A DNA stretch of 64,000 bases from Bin80 sp965220935 (GTDB lineage: Bacteria; Bacteroidota; Rhodothermia; Rhodothermales; Bin80): NCBI GenBank assembly GCA_965220935.1, contig OZ244857.1:3286001-3350000 (forward strand). Reading direction: 5' to 3'. The position numbers were made by a program, and so were the translations under genes. Below the pieces are notes generated by a model. It saw only the letters and a list, made by a program, of their open reading frames with translations, searched no databases and was not told the DNA's origin. Below are positions 1 through 8,312 of this stretch, piece after piece (positions within the stretch are counted from its first letter, which is position 1; each line of letters starts with the position of its first letter).

Positions 1-2491
1 CTGATTGATCATAAATACTCCGATTACTCAAAAATCCAATCAACACAGTAATCGCGATCACCGAACCAATCACTGCTACGATAGACGGACCGCTCAATGC
101 CAGAGGGCTTTCAAAGACTGTGGCTGATAGGATCCAGCCTGCCCCAATTGATAGGATCAGACCGGTGCTACATGCTAAAAACCCTAGAACCGAATACTCT
201 GTAAGACTGATCATTAATAATTGTTTTCGGCTGGCTCCTAAAGTTTTGAGCAGTCCACTCTCCTGAATACGTTGCAGACGTCCAATGAGAAGTGCACCAA
301 TGAGAACAAAAATTCCCGCAATAAAACAATAATAAGCCATAAACTGAATCGCATAGCGGACGCGGTCAAACACTTCGGTTACTATCTGTATAATTGAATC
401 AAGGCTTAGGACCATCACATTAGGATACTCAGCCACTAACATGGATTGCAGTGAATCTGGTGGGACTTCTCCCGATTTTCGACTCGTAATGATATGTGTC
501 TGTGGAGCATTCTCCAATACATTTGAGGGAAACACTACAAAGAAATTTGATCGCATCTGTTCCCAATCAACTCTACGAAGGCTAGTGACTTTCGTAGAAA
601 TAAGCCGACCTTGGACATTAAAGATGAGTGTATCACTCAGGTCTATTCCTATTTCATATCGTGCAAAATCAGTCTCAACTGAGATCGGAACAAAGTTAGA
701 ATCGGGATGATGCACACCGATGAACTCCCCGTCTACGAGTGATTCAGCCGTGGTCAACTCTGATCGGTATGTGGACCTATATTCCCGGGTCAATGGCCAT
801 GATATGTCACGCTCGGAATCTTTGGCTAAAACCTCTACGGTGGTCTGGCCGATTGCATGTAGGCGCATATTTACGATTGGGGAACTGTCTATAATCGGCC
901 AACCCTGCTCCGTGATCAATGCAGAGACATCATCAATTTGATGGTCTTGAATGTCAAAAAAGAGCATGTCTGGCCTCCCACCTGAACCAACGTTATTCAT
1001 CTGCTGAATGATGGTACTCTCGCTGATTAAGAGAACCATGATAATAAATGTTGTCAAACCCAGCGCTAGCATCACCAAGATGGTTTGATTTCCTGAACGA
1101 TAAAGGTTGGCAAGTCCTTGGCGAATTGGATAGTTTGAAATTCGGGTCGCCATCTTGCGAACGATCAACATCAGTAGCTTCGCCATAAGAACTAATACGC
1201 CAAAGGCTATCACGATGGCCAATGAATAATATATGCTAGCGCGCCAGCTACCAGATTGTACCACGCCAATCAGGAGTAGCCCACCAACAATTGTGCTATA
1301 TGCGAGGAAGCGTACTCGAGCACCAGTTAGGGGCTCAACACTTGAACGAAGTGCACGAAGAGGGGACACCGACCGCACATCCAAAAGGGGTAGAATCGCA
1401 AAGATCAGTGTCACCAGCAAGCCGACACCAAACCCCACAACCATGCTTGACCAAGAAATCCGAAATTCAATCTCAAATGGTAAAAACGTACTGATGGCAT
1501 AAGGCATGAGCAACTGAGACAACAGCCCAGCAACACATCCCAGAACTCCTGCGATACATCCCAGGAACAATGCCTGAAGAAAATAAATGGAAAAGATTTT
1601 TCTATTACTTGCTCCCAAACACTGCATAACGGCGATATTGTCCAAACACCGCCTCACATGCGCTCGGATAGCGCCCCCAATACCAAAGCCCCCCAATACA
1701 AGAGCACCAAATCCAGCCAATCCTAAAAATTGAGTAAAAAACCTCAGCACTTCTTCCCATTGCTGTTTCTGTTCATTGACCGTATCAATATTCGCATTGA
1801 AGGCATCTGACCGTTCATACAGTGATTCACGTATCATTTCAGGATCTTCTTCGGGAGTCAGTTGGACATATGTTTCATAACTTGCCATTGCTCCGAACCC
1901 CAGTAGCAGGCTATCTAATGTTTCAATCGGAACATAGACCGAGGGCATGACAAACATGGTGACCTCAGTGGCGCTGGGGGCCCGTGTGAGTGCTCCAGAA
2001 ATGGCATAGATGTGGCTCCCAATTTGTACACTATCTCCCTGCTGAACCCCAAAGGCTTTCATTAACCCTTGATCCACCAGTGCTCCAGATTGCTCCTTAA
2101 ATTCTACGACAGACTCTGGTGGATCCGACTCCAATGATCCATACAAAGGATATTGATTTTCTACTGCAAACACTCCCACGAGTCGGGATCGATTCTGCTT
2201 AGGAAAATAGGCCACTGAGAGGGTTGAGATTTTTTTAGTTTTTGCAATTCCAATGGAGTCAATAGCTGCCTGCGTCCGGTCATCAAATGGTTGATTATTG
2301 GAAAATCGCATATCTGCCCCTAATAATTCACGGGACTGATCATCAATGCTATATAGCAGACTTTTCGATGTGGATGACAATGCAACGAGCAGTGCAACAC
2401 CCACGATCATAGAAAACAAGAAGATCAGTAGCCTGCGACGACTTCCTCGACTTTCCCTCCAAGCCATACGGAAGGGCCACAGGTGATTCAT
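1..2491 (-). CDS. FtsX/YbbP-like ABC transporter permease (3' end outside window)
   Basis: Translation from the ATG at 2491 is open to the left edge of the window, so the C-terminus is missing. The N-terminus (MNHLWPFRMAWRESRGSRRR) leads into a first membrane segment (LLIFLFSMIVGVALLVAL). A periplasmic MacB-like domain follows, then a three-helix FtsX block around residues 270-400, a second helix group, a second extracytoplasmic domain and a final FtsX block near the window edge. This 4+4 layout matches the YbbP family of permeases. The start overlaps the stop of the ATPase gene by four bases (ATGA), so the two are surely co-translated. In many bacteria ybbA-ybbP lie divergent from tesA, as here. 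Substrate is unknown; export of lipids or lipoproteins is the usual guess for the family. Confidence 0.85.
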   Translation of the reverse strand, partial: MNHLWPFRMAWRESRGSRRRLLIFLFSMIVGVALLVALSSTSKSLLYSIDDQSRELLGADMRFSNNQPFDDRTQAAIDSIGIAKTKKISTLSVAYFPKQNRSRLVGVFAVENQYPLYGSLESDPPESVVEFKEQSGALVDQGLMKAFGVQQGDSVQIGSHIYAISGALTRAPSATEVTMFVMPSVYVPIETLDSLLLGFGAMASYETYVQLTPEEDPEMIRESLYERSDAFNANIDTVNEQKQQWEEVLRFFTQFLGLAGFGALVLGGFGIGGAIRAHVRRCLDNIAVMQCLGASNRKIFSIYFLQALFLGCIAGVLGCVAGLLSQLLMPYAISTFLPFEIEFRISWSSMVVGFGVGLLVTLIFAILPLLDVRSVSPLRALRSSVEPLTGARVRFLAYSTIVGGLLLIGVVQSGSWRASIYYSLAIVIAFGVLVLMAKLLMLIVRKMATRISNYPIRQGLANLYRSGNQTILVMLALGLTTFIIMVLLISESTIIQQMNNVGSGGRPDMLFFDIQDHQIDDVSALITEQGWPIIDSSPIVNMRLHAIGQTTVEVLAKDSERDISWPLTREYRSTYRSELTTAESLVDGEFIGVHHPDSNFVPISVETDFARYEIGIDLSDTLIFNVQGRLISTKVTSLRRVDWEQMRSNFFVVFPSNVLENAPQTHIITSRKSGEVPPDSLQSMLVAEYPNVMVLSLDSIIQIVTEVFDRVRYAIQFMAYYCFIAGIFVLIGALLIGRLQRIQESGLLKTLGASRKQLLMISLTEYSVLGFLACSTGLILSIGAGWILSATVFESPLALSGPSIVAVIGSVIAITVLIGFLSNRSIYDQS

Positions 2492-3183
2492 GGCGACACA
2501 GAGGAGTCTGCCTCAGTGGTATAATCATGCACAATTCGTCCTGAATTTATCTCTAAGACTCTGTGGCATGAGTGAGCAAAATTAAGATCATGTGTCACAG
2601 CCACCAACGCTGTACCGGCGGTACGATTTAAATTCAGGAGGAGATCTTCTATACGGTTTCCTGTGGCTGTGTCTAAATTCCCTGTGGGCTCGTCCGCGAA
2701 AAGAATTCGGGGGCGATTTATAAAGGCTCTGGCAATCCCAACGCGTTGCTGTTCTCCACCACTCATCTGCACGGGAAAGTGATGTTCGCGGCCTTTGAGA
2801 CCAACCTCATCAAGTAACTCCATCGCATTTTTTCTGGGATTTGCGTGTCCGTTGAGCTCTAATGGAACCATCACATTCTGCAATGCTGTGAGCGTAGGAA
2901 TCAACTTAAATGTCTGAAAAACGAATCCAACGGTTGTTCGACGAATTTCTGCACATTGGTCCTCAGAACACGCATTGAGGTTATGTCCTGATAGGCGCAC
3001 CTCGCCAGAGGTGGGCGAGTCAAGTCCCGCACAAAGTCCAAGTAAGGTTGTTTTCCCACTTCCTGAGGGGCCAACAATGGCACAGAGGTCACCTGATTGG
3101 ATCGTGAACGAAACGTTATCTAAGACGGTTAACTTACGAGATCCACTTTGGTACGTTTTCGTCAGTCCTTTTACTTCAAGCAT
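2488..3183 (-). CDS. ABC transporter ATP-binding protein, YbbA/LolD type
   Basis: A 231-residue ATPase with every nucleotide-binding motif visible: Walker A GPSGSGKTT near residue 39, Q-loop in FVFQTFKLIPTLTALQNV, signature MSGGEQQRVGIARA, Walker B ILFADEPTGNLD and H-loop VAVTHD. Length and the PTGNLD variant are typical of the MacB/LolD/YbbA clade. It powers the FtsX-type permease whose start codon overlaps its stop. The start at 3183 lies only 9 bp from the divergent esterase start, so the promoters of the two units must overlap the coding starts or lie inside the genes. Confidence 0.92.
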   Translation of the reverse strand: MLEVKGLTKTYQSGSRKLTVLDNVSFTIQSGDLCAIVGPSGSGKTTLLGLCAGLDSPTSGEVRLSGHNLNACSEDQCAEIRRTTVGFVFQTFKLIPTLTALQNVMVPLELNGHANPRKNAMELLDEVGLKGREHHFPVQMSGGEQQRVGIARAFINRPRILFADEPTGNLDTATGNRIEDLLLNLNRTAGTALVAVTHDLNFAHSCHRVLEINSGRIVHDYTTEADSSVSP

Positions 3184-3192
3184 TGAATACGC

Positions 3193-3858
3193 GTGTTTAG
3201 TCTCAGATTTTTTACTGACTCAGTCCTATACCCTGTTGGGTGCCTATGTGTTCTAATGACATCGGTATCAGTGGTTGCGCAGGATACCGATAAAACCTCG
3301 GTGCTTTTTTTGGGAAACAGTTTGACTGCAGGGCATGGATTACCCGTTCATGAGGCCTACCCAGCATTGCTACAGAGTTATGTAGATTCACTACGATGGC
3401 CTGTCACAATGGTGAACGCGGGAGTTAGCGGAGATACGTCCACAGGGGGGCTAAGCCGATTGAGTTGGCTTCTTGAAACTCCACCCGACATCTTAGTGAT
3501 TGCTTTGGGAAGTAATGACGGGTTACGTGGACTTCCACCATCATTGACAAAAGCCAATCTGACTGAAATCATCACACAGGCCAGAGAGACACACCCCGAC
3601 ATACGCATCATTGTTGCAGGAATGCAGGTTCCACCCAATATGGGAGAAACCTATCATGAAGAGTTCAAGATGATTTTTCCATCGGTTGCTGCTGAAATGG
3701 ATACAGAACTGATTCCGTTTCTACTAGAGGGTGTCGGCGGGGTTATGAAGCTGAATCAGCCAGATGGAATCCACCCTACCGCCGAAGGGCAAAAAATACT
3801 AGCCGAAACCGTCTGGGTCACTCTGCGTCCACTTCTTCAACCAGATCTTTCAAACTGA
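3193..3858 (+). CDS. tesA: SGNH/GDSL esterase (arylesterase/lysophospholipase L1, TesA-like)
   Basis: A 221-residue SGNH hydrolase. Block I is GNSLTAGHG (Asn replaces Asp of GDSL, as in many bacterial TesA homologues, and the catalytic Ser is kept), block II is GVSGDTSTGGL, block III is GSNDGLRG and block V is DGIHPTAEG with the Asp-x-x-His pair. The first ~30 residues are hydrophobic and end in VVAQD, a likely signal peptide, so it acts in the periplasm on acyl esters. The chosen start is GTG; the next in-frame ATG (3256) would remove most of the signal. It is divergent from the ybbA/ybbP-like pair, a conserved arrangement. Confidence 0.9.
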   Translation: MFSLRFFTDSVLYPVGCLCVLMTSVSVVAQDTDKTSVLFLGNSLTAGHGLPVHEAYPALLQSYVDSLRWPVTMVNAGVSGDTSTGGLSRLSWLLETPPDILVIALGSNDGLRGLPPSLTKANLTEIITQARETHPDIRIIVAGMQVPPNMGETYHEEFKMIFPSVAAEMDTELIPFLLEGVGGVMKLNQPDGIHPTAEGQKILAETVWVTLRPLLQPDLSN

Positions 3859-3878
3859 ACGTCATTATTCGCAGAAAA

Positions 3879-4898
3879 TTAGTACGTTTCTATGCGCATT
3901 GACATTTTGTCAGCGATTTTTGAGGCCAATTGCCTAAAATCTGATTTGGCATCTTGTACCGCATGGGCATGCGCACCTATTGCTCCATCCGCAGAGGTCA
4001 GCTTGAAGATGGGCTTGCGGTGTTCTTGTGCCATGGGAATTAGGCTACGATAATGCTTGACGGTTGCAAGACATTGCTCTTCATCAACTATCCCATTCAC
4101 ACTTTCGTCATTTAGCACATACTCGCGATAGACATCAGGAATACGTTTTACCCATTTATCATAGGCTTTCACGGGACGCTCTAATCGTACGCCATGCTGC
4201 TGACACAAATACCCAATCGGTTGCATCTTTCCTTGTGGAAGTTGAAAGCTTTTATTTGATGACCTTTCGTGACTCTCTTGCCAGTTGTCTAATCTTTTTT
4301 TCCACAAATTTTTCCATTTTCTGAGAGTTGGTCCAAGATTTTTCAATCCTTGTAAGGAGAAAAGATCCGCGCCCATAGGTATCACTACATAGTCCGTAGC
4401 AATAAGCACTGATCGGTTGATGGCGCCAAGATTAGGTCCAATATCAACTAAAATTAGGTCAGACTGTACTTGGGTAGCCGCCATCTGCATGACTTGCCAA
4501 AACGAGCTGAGTATACGCATAGGACGATATAAATTAGTATCATCCATACTTTTGGGCCATTCTTCTGATAAAACACCCTCAAAATCAGACAATCTGATGT
4601 CACCTGGAAGAAGGTGAAGGTTTGTTGAGATTTTCTTCAGTGAAGGCTGTTCTATATCTCCAACGCTTGCCAGTGGATTAACACAATTATAAATCGTAGA
4701 CCCTGAATTATGCTGATTCCAGACCGACTCAATATCATCTTCATTCAAAAATGCTGCTGTCAAATTGGACTGGGGATCCAGGTCAAAAATCACCACTCGT
4801 TGCTGTAGGCTGGCAAACATCCAAGCTAAGTGGTAGATCATTGTGGTTTTTCCCACTCCACCTTTGTTGTTGAAAAAGGTCAGAACAGGTCCTGTCAT
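3879..4898 (-). CDS. ParA/MinD-like P-loop ATPase
   Basis: A 339-residue ATPase starting MTGPVLTFFNNKGGVGKTT, the deviant Walker A of the ParA/Soj family, followed by VIFDLDPQSNLTAAFL (switch I/Walker A') and LILVDIGPNLGAINR (Walker B). The C-terminal third (about 190-339) is longer than in chromosomal Soj and has no clear partner-binding motif. No ParB or parS is nearby, so this is not an ordinary partition locus. Its start overlaps the stop of the AlbA_2 gene by four bases, so the two proteins should be made together. ParA-like ATPases paired with AlbA/Schlafen-type proteins suggest an accessory, possibly defensive, module; that function is inference. Confidence 0.8.
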   Translation of the reverse strand: MTGPVLTFFNNKGGVGKTTMIYHLAWMFASLQQRVVIFDLDPQSNLTAAFLNEDDIESVWNQHNSGSTIYNCVNPLASVGDIEQPSLKKISTNLHLLPGDIRLSDFEGVLSEEWPKSMDDTNLYRPMRILSSFWQVMQMAATQVQSDLILVDIGPNLGAINRSVLIATDYVVIPMGADLFSLQGLKNLGPTLRKWKNLWKKRLDNWQESHERSSNKSFQLPQGKMQPIGYLCQQHGVRLERPVKAYDKWVKRIPDVYREYVLNDESVNGIVDEEQCLATVKHYRSLIPMAQEHRKPIFKLTSADGAIGAHAHAVQDAKSDFRQLASKIADKMSMRIETY

Positions 4899-6103
4899 GT
4901 TTTTCCTCTTAATGTACAGCGAACTAAACTTTGATTGACGTCAAACTCTGGGGCAGGGTTGCCATTATCTTTCATGGCCTTTCTTGCTATATCAATACCA
5001 CGACCGAATGCCTGAACAAATCCAAAGGTCTTTAACACCTCACAGATATTCGGATTACGGTAATCAACTGCGCCAGGCTTACCGAAGTTACGTTCAGTTA
5101 CATTGCCATATGGACCACCTGGACTGTCAATTTCAATCCTATCATCAAACCAGTTAATACGGATCGGGGCATTCGTATTTTCGTATGTCCTATGAAGAAC
5201 TGCATTGTAAAGGATTTGCTGCAGGGCCGCGTGCGGATAATCCACATCTTTCATGTGTCTTGGAGCAGAGATCACATCTACCGCAGTACGATTGTGAGCG
5301 TTGAGTTTCTCTTCGGTGCGGTGGAGAATTCCAACCAGAGGGCCACGAAAAGCTTCTTCATCTATGACGGGATCGTGTAGTTCTCTACCATTGATGCGTA
5401 GAAATTGTATGTAGGATCCTGGAATGAAATCCTGAGGGCTTTTACCGATGGACAGCAGACCTAGTAGAGTTGGTGTTGTATCGGTGGGGGATACAATAAA
5501 CTTACATGATGATAGTTGCTCTTCATATGTTCTGTCATTATTGATTAAGATATCTTCGGCAAACGCAGCTCGGAGGTATTCGTATTCAAACTGAGGTCGT
5601 GAAAGATCCGATAGAGTGCTACTTGGAACGATGTGGATATCAAAAGGCAGATTGTTATTCCTTCTCTTTTCATTGAGAATACGTTCTTCCTGATGATTCG
5701 CAATAGACCGTCGTGGACCTGTACGAACCCATATTCGTCCGTCATATTTAACTGGTGGAAAATCTGAGGGCATAACCGTAACGACTGCGATTTCGACCTC
5801 TTTGAGTAATCGTTTCTCAACCGTGAGCGCGGGTAATGGGAGAATGTTGCCATCAGTTTTCATATCAGCCAAGCTCCGCAAAAGTTCGTCGGTGACAGGA
5901 ATCTTAGATGGAGAACCATCATCGTTGGCGCCTACAAAAAGAATTCCTGCTTTTTTGTGATTTGGCAGATCGTTAGCAAAGGCACACACGGCCTGTCGTG
6001 CTCTTTTTGGAGTATCTCCTTTAAAATACCCTTTCCTTTCAACCCGATCGGATTCTGTGTCACACAAAAGTTTTTCTAATTCGGAATCAGTGAATGTTTT
6101 CAT
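4895..6103 (-). CDS. AlbA_2 (Schlafen-type) protein with C-terminal HATPase_c_4 domain
   Basis: A 402-residue protein of the family often annotated as ATP-binding or RecG-related transcriptional regulators. The N-terminal AlbA_2 domain is seen in ESDRVERKGYFKG and the following CAFANDLPN..GILFVGANDDG (about 17-60). The C-terminal HATPase_c_4 domain shows LQQILYNAVLHRTYEN, then DDRIEIDSPGGPYG and GRGIDIARKAM (about 290-400). These families bind nucleic acid and act as regulators or in defence. It lies between a ParA-like ATPase (4-bp overlap downstream) and a broken small ORF (10 bp upstream), giving a three-gene cassette. The exact role is not known. Confidence 0.8.
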   Translation of the reverse strand: MKTFTDSELEKLLCDTESDRVERKGYFKGDTPKRARQAVCAFANDLPNHKKAGILFVGANDDGSPSKIPVTDELLRSLADMKTDGNILPLPALTVEKRLLKEVEIAVVTVMPSDFPPVKYDGRIWVRTGPRRSIANHQEERILNEKRRNNNLPFDIHIVPSSTLSDLSRPQFEYEYLRAAFAEDILINNDRTYEEQLSSCKFIVSPTDTTPTLLGLLSIGKSPQDFIPGSYIQFLRINGRELHDPVIDEEAFRGPLVGILHRTEEKLNAHNRTAVDVISAPRHMKDVDYPHAALQQILYNAVLHRTYENTNAPIRINWFDDRIEIDSPGGPYGNVTERNFGKPGAVDYRNPNICEVLKTFGFVQAFGRGIDIARKAMKDNGNPAPEFDVNQSLVRCTLRGKT

Positions 6104-6112
6104 TTGAATTAA

Positions 6113-6566
6113 CTACCTGCAAGGGGCTTCAATTAAAGACACAGCGCAGCTCAGATTCACACTGATTCTGTAAATTTGAAACGTCTCTCCTCTAAATTGG
6201 ATTGAGTTTCTTGGTTTGTTGATTTTAATACGTTCATGTTTATTGAATAAGACAAGCACTGGCTTTAATTTAAAGTTGGTGGAATCTTTTATCCATTCTT
6301 CAATGAGAGAGGCTTTTGCTTGGAGTTGGTGTGCAAATTTGGCTATATCAGGTAGCCCTTCTTCATCTTGAAAATCAAAGCACCGAAGAATCTCACTCCC
6401 GACGATGCAGAAAAACCTTACGAATAAAGATTGACAGAGGCGGTGGAAGCTGCGCTTCACTAATTCTGCATTCACCAGAGCAAATTTCTCCAATTTGAAC
6501 ATCGGTGTCACTTAGAGAATGGTTCAGATCACGGATATCATCAGGCGAAAGAGAATCAAGTTCCAT
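6113..6566 (-). pseudogene. Small conserved-looking ORF broken by a frameshift, first gene of the ParA/AlbA_2 cassette
   Basis: Two overlapping reading frames read like one protein. From ATG 6566 comes MELDSLSPDDIRDLNHSLSD and on to a stop at 6393-6395 (57 codons). A different frame then carries FQDEEGLPDIAKFAHQLQAK through to SLIEAPCR and a stop at 6113. The second half has a mixed hydrophilic composition and no early stops, as expected of a real ~150-residue protein. It sits 10 bp upstream of the AlbA_2 gene in the same orientation, so it was probably part of that operon. I do not recognise the family. A sequencing error instead of true decay is possible. Confidence 0.5.
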
Positions 6567-6632
6567 ATCAGTGCAAACCTTGATCTGTATCCACTAAAAT
6601 AATTGTGTTTAGCATAGATCAGCATGGCTAGA

Positions 6633-6896
6633 TAGTGCCTGTCCGAAGAATATCGTAGGGATCATGAAACATCTATTCTATATGGGTTTACGAGCTTAAA
6701 GATAAGGTTTTTTGACGCGAAGATTTTTGAAGACTGACCCAACATCAAGATGATACTGTTGAAAATCATTGTTTTCAGTACAGTAACGCAAAAAGCCACA
6801 AAATCTTCAATCTCATAATTGAATAAATTCAAAGCGCAAAATACATACAGAATAGGCAATTCAGCGCTGTTAAGTTGTTTTTCGGACGGATATCTA
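6633..6896. mobile_element. MITE-like element, copy 1 (about 264 bp)
   Basis: Begins TAGTGCCTGTCCGAAGAATA and ends in the inverted TTTTCGGACGGATATCTA, a slightly decayed inverted repeat. The interior matches the elements at 18166-18440 and 41471-41730, with shared stretches such as ACATCTATTCTATATGGGTT and GATTTTTGAAGA, and shared right parts ATACATACAGA..GGC.ATTCAG. There is no convincing gene: the minus-strand ORF at 6662-6859 lies inside the repeat and is not kept in the other copies. The first nine bases are identical to the tip of the DDE IS at 18607 and 37367 plus its flanking TA. Confidence 0.7.
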
Positions 6897-7312
6897 GATA
6901 CGATTTCCCTGTATTACTGTGACCAGCGAAACCCGCCAATGGCCGAAGATCAATACTCGCGCCTGCCGTAGCGGCCCAAAGTTTGAAACAGAGAGCATTT
7001 TACAATCCTTATCTTTTGACATGAGATATTTCTTAATAATAAATTATACTTACCTCAATACTAATGATTGGTTTCTTAAAGATGTGGATGGTCGGTCATC
7101 GCATGCAGAAACCAGAGCCATATCTAGCATCATGCTGCTGTCGGTGCAAATTCCGCTGAAGTTTTCATAGATCTACGCTGAATTTAATGTGCGCTTAGAG
7201 AATTTCAATGAACTTGATGGTCGTGAAAAACATAATCCATAATATGATGTTGATTTCCAATTATTAAATGAGATGGAGTTGCTCGTGATGTGAGTGATAA
7301 TGTATTATTCAA
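6897..7312. other. Intergenic, AT-rich, no gene seen
   Basis: About 416 bp between the MITE and the PIN pseudogene. One forward ORF (6919-7170) has no recognisable motif and an unconvincing composition, so I treat it as chance. Confidence 0.5.
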
Positions 7313-7791
7313 TCACGAAGACTTTTTGGTGGCTGACAGATCACCAGCGGCATTTTCGTTATTGCAAAACAGATCACTGTCAAGTTTGTTGATCAAGTCT
7401 TTCCTATCAAATGTGTGCAACGTATTAATGTTATAAGTCATGCAGGTAGCGATATGAACTGCGTCAGATGGCTTTTTCAAATTAGCATGTCTTCTGAGTA
7501 ATTTTCTAGCTAATTCCCCTCTTCATAATCAACCTGTAATATCGTGGCATTCTCCCGAAGGAAACTCGTAAAATCCTGATCCTTGTCGGGTGCGATAGTT
7601 TTCCAGTCATTGCTACACTCTACTTTCCACACCTCTGCTAACGTAAACGCAGATGTATAGAGCAGAGCTTCTTGATGATCTACAAGATTGAGAACATGAT
7701 GACAGCGATCCTTTGTTTCTTTCTGAGTTCCAGAAATTAATTCAATCCACAGACAGGAATCCCAGTAATATTTTTCAAGAGATCTTTTCAT
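7313..7791 (-). pseudogene. PIN-domain (VapC-like) toxin, frameshifted
   Basis: The first part reads MKRSLEKYYWDSCLWIELIS, the PIN start with its first acidic residue (DSCLWIEL), then TLAEVWKVEC with the second acidic residue. The frame is lost in the GGGG run near 7516-7519. Shifting one base continues the protein as ELARKLLRRHANLKKPSDAV, then HIATCM and TLHTFDRKDLINKL, the classic PIN C-terminus (DAxHIA and TFD), to a stop at 7313-7315. Both halves together make about 159 residues, a normal size. PIN proteins of this type are RNases in VapBC-like modules. The start overlaps the upstream ORF by 17 bp, so that ORF may have encoded the antitoxin or a partner. Confidence 0.75.
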
Positions 7792-8312
7792 AGGTACCTG
7801 CGTGAAGCTTATCTAAATATTCTCGTGCAGGTAATCCTCCTGTAAAATCAGAATCAAAAAGATCTTCAAGAGAAACATGACTATCCTCAATGATTTCAAC
7901 TCGCCCATTGATTATCTTATGTATCTTCCCATTTTTTCCATACAATATCTCACCTCTAACGCTTACGCGTTTGCCGCTCCATGCGTGCGAAGCGGTTATT
8001 TTTGATTTCCATTTGCTATACTCGTCATCAGATAAACAACACCAAATTTGTTGATCCAAACTAGTCATGAGAAGTTTCAAAGCGAGTTTGCCGTAATATG
8101 TCCCCACTGATACGATCGGCCCTTCAATAGACCCAAGCTCTGTACGATTGGCCCAAATAGAAGGATTGTCTGGATGATGAGTCGTATTTAACATCTTCAA
8201 ACCTAGTTTCGCTTGATCAGGCCGCACTTCAATCTCTATCGGGTTTTCAGTGTGTGGTAGCGCAAAAATAGTCCTTCCAATTCCACTCGTATTTCGCTGG
8301 AGTATTTTCTTA
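7775..8312 (-). pseudogene. Unknown partner of the PIN gene, 5' end cut off by a TnpB element
   Basis: The frame is open from the TnpB element boundary at 8312 to the stop at 7775. It reads KKILQRNTSGIGRTIFALP, then NPIEIEVRPDQAKLGLKML, and ends LPAREYLDKLHAGTYEKIS. A nominal GTG start exists at 8227, but the coding character continues up to the insertion point, so the true N-terminus is missing. The overlap with the PIN gene suggests a toxin-antitoxin-like operon with this as the upstream partner. I do not recognise a DNA-binding fold in it. Confidence 0.55.

Noticed and set aside
3879..4898. Chromosome or plasmid partition locus (parA)
   Set aside because: No ParB, no parS-like repeats and no replication gene; the partner is an AlbA_2 protein.
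6662..6859. 65-codon minus-strand ORF
   Set aside because: It lies wholly inside MITE copy 1 and is not kept in the other two copies.
6919..7170. 83-codon forward ORF
   Set aside because: No motif, AT-rich, and opposite to all neighbouring genes.
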